Positions 14,200-17,906 of a stretch of 17,906 nt of DNA are shown here, in pieces. Positions within the stretch are counted from its first letter, which is position 1, and every line of letters begins with the position of its first letter. Position numbers and translations under genes: made by a program. Below the pieces are notes generated by a model, which saw nothing but the letters and a program-made list of their open reading frames with translations, searched no databases and was not told where the DNA came from. This DNA comes from an uncultured Bacteroidales bacterium (GTDB lineage Bacteria > Bacteroidota > Bacteroidia > Bacteroidales > UBA932): contig UQWT01000045.1 of NCBI GenBank assembly GCA_900544815.1, positions 1 through 17,906 of the forward strand. Reading direction: 5' to 3'.

Positions 14200-14889
14200 T
14201 TAGAACAATTTGCGTGCCTCATCGCCAACAAGTTGTCCGTCGAACAGGTTGAGCACTCTTTGAGTGTATGTTGCATCATGCTGTGAGTGGGTTACCATGA
14301 TGATGGTTGTCCCCTCTTTGTTAAGTTCGGTAAGAAGTTCCATAACCTCCTTACCGTTCTTTGAGTCAAGGTTACCTGTAGGCTCATCGGCAAGGATAAG
14401 TGCAGGGTTGCAGACAACGGCTCTTGCTATTGCAACTCTCTGTTGCTGACCTCCCGATAACTGCTGTGGAAAGTGCGATGCTCTGTGGCTTATGTTCATC
14501 CTCTTAAGAATGTTGTTTACCATCACCTTGCGCTCGGAAGCCTTAATGTCCATATAGATAAGTGGAAGTTCAACATTCTCGAATACATTAAGCTCGTCGA
14601 TAAGGTTAAAGTTCTGGAATACAAATCCAATGTTTCCTTTACGGAATTTAGTTCTGTCCTTTTCTTTAAGTGTACTAACCTCTTTGTCCAACAACCTGTA
14701 ACTGCCCGATGTTGGGTTGTCCAACAGACCCAAAATGTTGAGGAGGGTAGATTTACCGCAACCCGAAGGACCCATGATTGCAACGAATTCACCTTTATTT
14801 ACCTCGAATGAAACGCCGTTAAGAGCTATGGTTTCAATCTCTTCTGTTCTAAAGACCTTCTTAAGATCCTTTACTTGTAACATTGCCAT
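14200..14889 (-). CDS. ABC transporter ATP-binding protein, LolD/MacB type
   Basis: This ATPase subunit belongs to the LolD/MacB/FtsE group and powers mechanotransmission-type ABC complexes with FtsX-like permeases. The 229-residue protein has Walker A GPSGCGKST (40-48), Q-loop Gln92 in VFQNFNLI, the signature LSGGQQQRVAIARA (144-157), Walker B LILADEP (164-170), D-loop GNLDS and the switch His201. The length is that of a bare nucleotide-binding domain, with no fused permease. It follows the large permease on the same strand after 107 bases and is almost certainly its partner. The cargo could be lipoproteins, peptides or a stress signal and cannot be read from the sequence. Confidence 0.92.
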   Translation of the reverse strand: MAMLQVKDLKKVFRTEEIETIALNGVSFEVNKGEFVAIMGPSGCGKSTLLNILGLLDNPTSGSYRLLDKEVSTLKEKDRTKFRKGNIGFVFQNFNLIDELNVFENVELPLIYMDIKASERKVMVNNILKRMNISHRASHFPQQLSGGQQQRVAIARAVVCNPALILADEPTGNLDSKNGKEVMELLTELNKEGTTIIMVTHSQHDATYTQRVLNLFDGQLVGDEARKLF

Positions 14890-14973
14890 AATATTCTGTA
14901 TTTTTTAATTATTAAATTCTTTATTATTATCTAAAATTTTATTAATCAATAAATTGCAAGCGTAACACAGTAA

Positions 14974-14990
14974 TTGCCAATTTAGGCAAC
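14974..14990 (-). other. Small hairpin between permease and ATPase genes
   Basis: TTGCC-AATTTA-GGCAA forms a 5-bp stem just past the permease stop, without a good T run. It could mark a processed or partly attenuated junction. A minus-strand TACGCTTG (14957-14964, one base off TAnnTTTG) further on might give the ATPase its own start. Both readings are weak. Confidence 0.25.
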
Positions 14991-14996
14991 TTTTGC

Positions 14997-17363
14997 TTAT
15001 TCAGACTTTAAATTCTCTATAGGATTCAAATTAGCCTTCTGCCATACCGTAATCGCACTCACCGCAATAATAACCAACAGGGTAAACAATCCACATCCTG
15101 CAAACAGATACCAGCTTAAACTTATTTTAGTCTCAAACAGGCTAAGGAATGTGTCACCTGCATAGTACGCGCCAATTCCTCCAATCACCACTGCAAAGAT
15201 TGCAATATAAAGCGTCCTTTTCAATACCAGAACAATAAGTTCTCCAATGGAAGCTCCGTTTACCTTTCTTATACTCATCTCTTTACGACGCCTGTTACTT
15301 TCTTCAATGGCGTAAGCTACTATACCAATTACGGTGATAAAGAGTGTGACTATGGTTGCAACAATTACAGAGTCTCTTAATTGTTTCATTTTAGAGTATT
15401 TTGCCTCATATTCCGCAGCAGCGCTAAGAAGGTTGAGTTCTTTGTCGGGAAGCTGAGTATTAAGGAAATTCTGTACTGTTGCGCGGTTCTGAGGGCTGTT
15501 CTCATTTAATTTAACAACCAATATCTGCGGTGACCAATTGATGTTTGCAGAGTCTTTGTAGTTGTAATAGAACTGCACCATTCCACGTTTGTCTGAGCTC
15601 TGCAGGCTTTCTAACAGAAAATCCTTGAATACGCCCCTTATGACAAACCTGTCTGCCTGACGATCCGAGTGTTCTGTCACTAAAACTGCTTTGCCTACAC
15701 AACCGTCTGTCCACCCTGCAGTCTGCGCCATCTTCTTTTGAAAAGTCTCGCTTACAATAATCTCATTGGCGGCTGTTCCAGGCTCAAAAGGTTTGCCATC
15801 TACAATTGGAACGCCTAATATCTCCATGCCGTTGGCGGTAGACATATAGAGGTCTGCTATGTTGAAGAGAGATTTCTCTGTATCCTCGGGCAGATAGATA
15901 TTGTTTCCGCTTTGTTCAAAGAACGGCAGGGTAGACATAAGCGCTGCATCCTCAACGCATGACAGTTTTTTAGCCTCCTCCATTACATAATCCCTTTGTG
16001 CTGCAGGAACATACTGCATTCTGCAATAGGCAAGCTTTTCGTATCTGTAGCCGGGGTCTGTACTTGTAACCTTATGATACTCAAGAAATGTAATTACAAA
16101 GAGTGTTATAAATAGCGCAGAGAGGGTAAACTGAACAAACAGCAGTGCATATTTCCACCCTTTTGCCCCCTCCTTAAGATTCTTGAATGCAGCTGCAACA
16201 GGGATATTTGCATAGACAGATGCCGGAATGAACCCTCCAACAAGGAACAGCGCAACTAACACCCCTGCAAGCAGTATGATCACATTGCCCTGTACAAGAG
16301 CTTCAATAGGGGTGCCTATCATGTAAGTTGCCTTTTGTGCAAAAGCTGCTACCAAAATCAACGCTAATACAAGTGATATAAGCAGGTCTATGACAGCATC
16401 TTTGAGCAACATATTCCTTATGTTCCATTTCTCTGCACCGTAACATTTTAAAACAGCCACTGTTTTAGACCTTTTTATCATGGATGACAAGGTAAACAAT
16501 ACGTAGTTCATTATAGATACAACAAGCAGGATGATTCCCACAACCAAAAGAATCAGCGAAGTTTTGTTGGAATCTGTAAATTTGCCGTGAATGCTGTCTA
16601 CGGGATTTATCTCAAAAGTATATGTAACACCGGATTTCTCAAGCTCCTCCAACGGAAGATGCTCTTTACAAGCCAATTCAATGGCCTTGTTTACAGATGC
16701 CCTGTCATTTGCGGGCGTGAGCTTTACATAGCTTCTGTAACGCTCGTTGCCGTTCCAGTTGTGCGTGCCGTCGTACATAAACCTCTTTATAGATGGCATT
16801 GCCAAAAAGAGCGGATTATCCCCAAATTCCGAGTTTAAAGGGAAGTCTTCGTAAACACCTGCAATGGAGAAATCCATATTATTGAATTTAAGTTTCTTCC
16901 CGACAAGTGCTCCATAGTCCTCCCCTTTGCACATCTTTGCCGCAAACGATTTTGGGACAGCAAGGTTGAGGTCTATATCAAGAGAGTTTGTAATGTCTCC
17001 TGCAACAACCTTTCTGCCCATTATTTTAAAGAAGCATGAGTCTGCTATGCTTACCATTCCGGCAACCCTTTTAATTCCATCCTCATCATAAAACTCCACA
17101 TTGCTCAATATTGGAGTTGTTCTTGTTGCAACCTCAATTCCGGGGCAGTAATCCATAAGTCCGGGTGCAACACCTCCCGGCGTACTCAAATAGCTGCCCG
17201 GCTCTTTCCCTTCATGTCCTATCTTCATTGTTACAAGATAGACTCTCTCCTTGTCTGGAATGTAAGAGTCGTAAGTCTTTTCAAACCAAACTTTTGCAAT
17301 AAGAACCAAGCCTAAGGCGAGGCCTGCTGCCAAAAGTACGATTTTTGTGATTCTCTGTTTCAT
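14997..17363 (-). CDS. ABC transporter permease, MacB/FtsX type
   Basis: The 788-residue permease has two tandem units, each a periplasmic MacB-like domain plus FtsX-type helices. Membrane segments are visible near residues 8-25, then a group of three (around SLILLVVGIILLVVSIMNYV, DLLISLVLALILVAAFA and VIILLAGVLVALFLVGG), then YALLFVQFTLSALFITLFV. The final group of three surrounds the cytoplasmic motif RRRKEMSIRKVNGAS (691-705), whose usual form is RRKEIGIRKVLGAS. The C-terminus NPIENLKSE also fits the family. The N-terminus lacks much of the usual amphipathic segment before the first helix. It is paired with the downstream ATPase and has no adjacent HlyD-type adaptor gene. Two copies of the recurrent 9-mer lie inside it. 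Substrate unknown. Confidence 0.9.
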   Translation of the reverse strand: MKQRITKIVLLAAGLALGLVLIAKVWFEKTYDSYIPDKERVYLVTMKIGHEGKEPGSYLSTPGGVAPGLMDYCPGIEVATRTTPILSNVEFYDEDGIKRVAGMVSIADSCFFKIMGRKVVAGDITNSLDIDLNLAVPKSFAAKMCKGEDYGALVGKKLKFNNMDFSIAGVYEDFPLNSEFGDNPLFLAMPSIKRFMYDGTHNWNGNERYRSYVKLTPANDRASVNKAIELACKEHLPLEELEKSGVTYTFEINPVDSIHGKFTDSNKTSLILLVVGIILLVVSIMNYVLFTLSSMIKRSKTVAVLKCYGAEKWNIRNMLLKDAVIDLLISLVLALILVAAFAQKATYMIGTPIEALVQGNVIILLAGVLVALFLVGGFIPASVYANIPVAAAFKNLKEGAKGWKYALLFVQFTLSALFITLFVITFLEYHKVTSTDPGYRYEKLAYCRMQYVPAAQRDYVMEEAKKLSCVEDAALMSTLPFFEQSGNNIYLPEDTEKSLFNIADLYMSTANGMEILGVPIVDGKPFEPGTAANEIIVSETFQKKMAQTAGWTDGCVGKAVLVTEHSDRQADRFVIRGVFKDFLLESLQSSDKRGMVQFYYNYKDSANINWSPQILVVKLNENSPQNRATVQNFLNTQLPDKELNLLSAAAEYEAKYSKMKQLRDSVIVATIVTLFITVIGIVAYAIEESNRRRKEMSIRKVNGASIGELIVLVLKRTLYIAIFAVVIGGIGAYYAGDTFLSLFETKISLSWYLFAGCGLFTLLVIIAVSAITVWQKANLNPIENLKSE

Positions 17364-17364
17364 T

Positions 17365-17403
17365 TTACTTTTTTAATTTATCCTCATCAAATGCTTTTTT
17401 CAT
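17365..17403 (-). CDS. Possible 12-codon leader frame before the permease
   Basis: ATG at 17403 encodes MKKAFDEDKLKK and stops one base before the permease ATG (TAA-A-ATG), a spacing compatible with translational coupling. The frame stays open upstream for about 15 more codons, so it could instead be the tail of a lost gene. The direct repeat TGAGGAYAAATTAA occurs twice here. Too short to judge. Confidence 0.2.
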   Translation of the reverse strand: MKKAFDEDKLKK

Positions 17404-17878
17404 GCTTAATTTGTCCTCATGTACCTTAGAGTACGCTGCGGGGATTTCGCATTTGCCTCATTAGAGGCAAGTTTTTGAAAAAGCAAGAAGCCGACTTTGC
17501 TATGCTTTGAAAGTGTGCCAAAATAGTGCCTTTAATGGTAATATGCTATAACTTAAAAAGATACATATTAATGTGTTTTTAGATGTTGTCTAATTTTTTT
17601 ACAACATAGTGGCTCGTTTGTGTGAAATTTAGACAAATAACAGAATAAAAAACGATAATTCAATCAAAGAAAGGTACTGTAAAGAAAAACAGTGATTTTG
17701 TAAAGACTTTTAGAGATAAGAAGTATTACTGTATAAAGTATCATTTTTGAGTTTTTATGTATATATTTGCATCATTAAGTATCAAATTTGAGATGTTGGA
17801 TAATATATATATGATGTCGGACACCGTAATTTGACCTTCCCTGATTTTGGTTGACACTTTTAGAGCGGATTAACTAAT
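17404..17878. other. AT-rich non-coding region with several inverted and direct repeats
   Basis: No credible gene is seen in either strand. Visible structures are a hairpin TTGCCTC-ATTA-GAGGCAA followed by GTTTTT (17453-17475), nested inverted repeats ATGTTGT/ACAACAT (17583-17607) and TTGTCTAA/TTAGACAA (17586-17636), and a pair of direct repeats around a promoter-like box near 17762. It separates the ABC genes from whatever lies to the right. Confidence 0.5.
17762..17769 (+). promoter_or_regulatory. Candidate -7 box flanked by direct repeats
   Basis: TATATTTG matches TAnnTTTG and is followed by GCATC. It sits between GTATCATTTTTGAG (17738-17751) and GTATCAAATTTGAG (17779-17792), which differ at two bases and are 41 bases apart, about four helical turns. 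That layout suits a paired operator. The gene it serves would start at or beyond the right edge. Confidence 0.4.
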
Positions 17879-17880
17879 AT
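17851..17880 (+). promoter_or_regulatory. Possible sigma70-like promoter near the right edge
   Basis: TTGACA (17851-17856) and TAATAT (17875-17880) are separated by 18 bases, close to the classical -35/-10 arrangement rather than the Bacteroidota one. The second element overlaps the ATG at 17879, so this promoter could not serve that frame. It may be chance in AT-rich DNA. Confidence 0.2.
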
Positions 17881-17906
17881 GGTTTACACTATCACTGACT
17901 GGGTTT
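17879..17906 (+). CDS. Possible start of a truncated gene at the window edge
   Basis: ATG at 17879 opens a frame reading MVYTITDWV up to the edge. Nothing further can be seen. The sequence just upstream (GTCGGACACCGTAATTTGAC and GGTTGACACTTTTAG) has the look of a transposable-element end, so a transposase is possible, but I cannot support this with a motif. Confidence 0.2.

Overview
The window looks like a chromosomal segment from an AT-rich Bacteroidota, most likely a Bacteroidales. The evidence is a Bacteroidota-style TonB, several upstream regions carrying the -7 box TAnnTTTG of this phylum, a ybeY-mnmG pair, a dihydroorotate dehydrogenase-like protein of the type seen in this phylum, and a MacB/FtsX-type permease paired with a LolD-like ATPase. 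Almost all genes are housekeeping genes. No phage, CRISPR array, tRNA or rRNA gene was found.

Layout. Positions 1-56 hold the first codons of a minus-strand exported protein. tonB (348-1046, minus) and mdh (1259-2200, minus) follow, each with a hairpin terminator. From 2371 the plus strand carries ybeY and mnmG (tRNA wobble-uridine modification). A perfect 16-bp parS-like palindrome lies inside mnmG at 4455-4470. A 350-base repeat block separates mnmG from convergent minus-strand genes: a lipoprotein glycerophosphodiester phosphodiesterase, gcvH and ruvA. Next, on the minus strand, is a small exported-protein gene that looks broken by two frameshifts (7273-7837). From 8233 the plus strand carries sufS, sufE, a SufT-like DUF59 gene, folK and glyS, then a separately promoted dihydroorotate dehydrogenase-like gene. 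A strong bidirectional terminator at 14131-14167 precedes the minus-strand ABC pair (ATPase 14200-14889, permease 14997-17363). The last 540 bases hold no recognisable complete gene.

How the genes fit together. sufS, sufE and the sufT-like gene form part of an iron-sulfur cluster assembly system: desulfurase, sulfur acceptor and maturation factor. The scaffold genes sufBCD are not here. GcvH is a lipoyl protein of glycine cleavage, FolK makes folate (the one-carbon carrier for that pathway), and GlyS charges tRNA with glycine. That thematic link is an inference.

The most unusual signals are not genes. (1) The 9-mer CTTCCCGAC (or its complement) occurs eight times, in both orientations, between genes and inside genes in three different reading frames. 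(2) A dispersed, MITE-like intergenic repeat family occurs in four places, with inverted arrays of GGCTTT/GCCAAA-type hexamers around a purine-rich core. Two nearly identical copies flank sufE. (3) A parS-like site lies in mnmG. (4) FolK carries an insertion of about 40 residues that includes one copy of the 9-mer.
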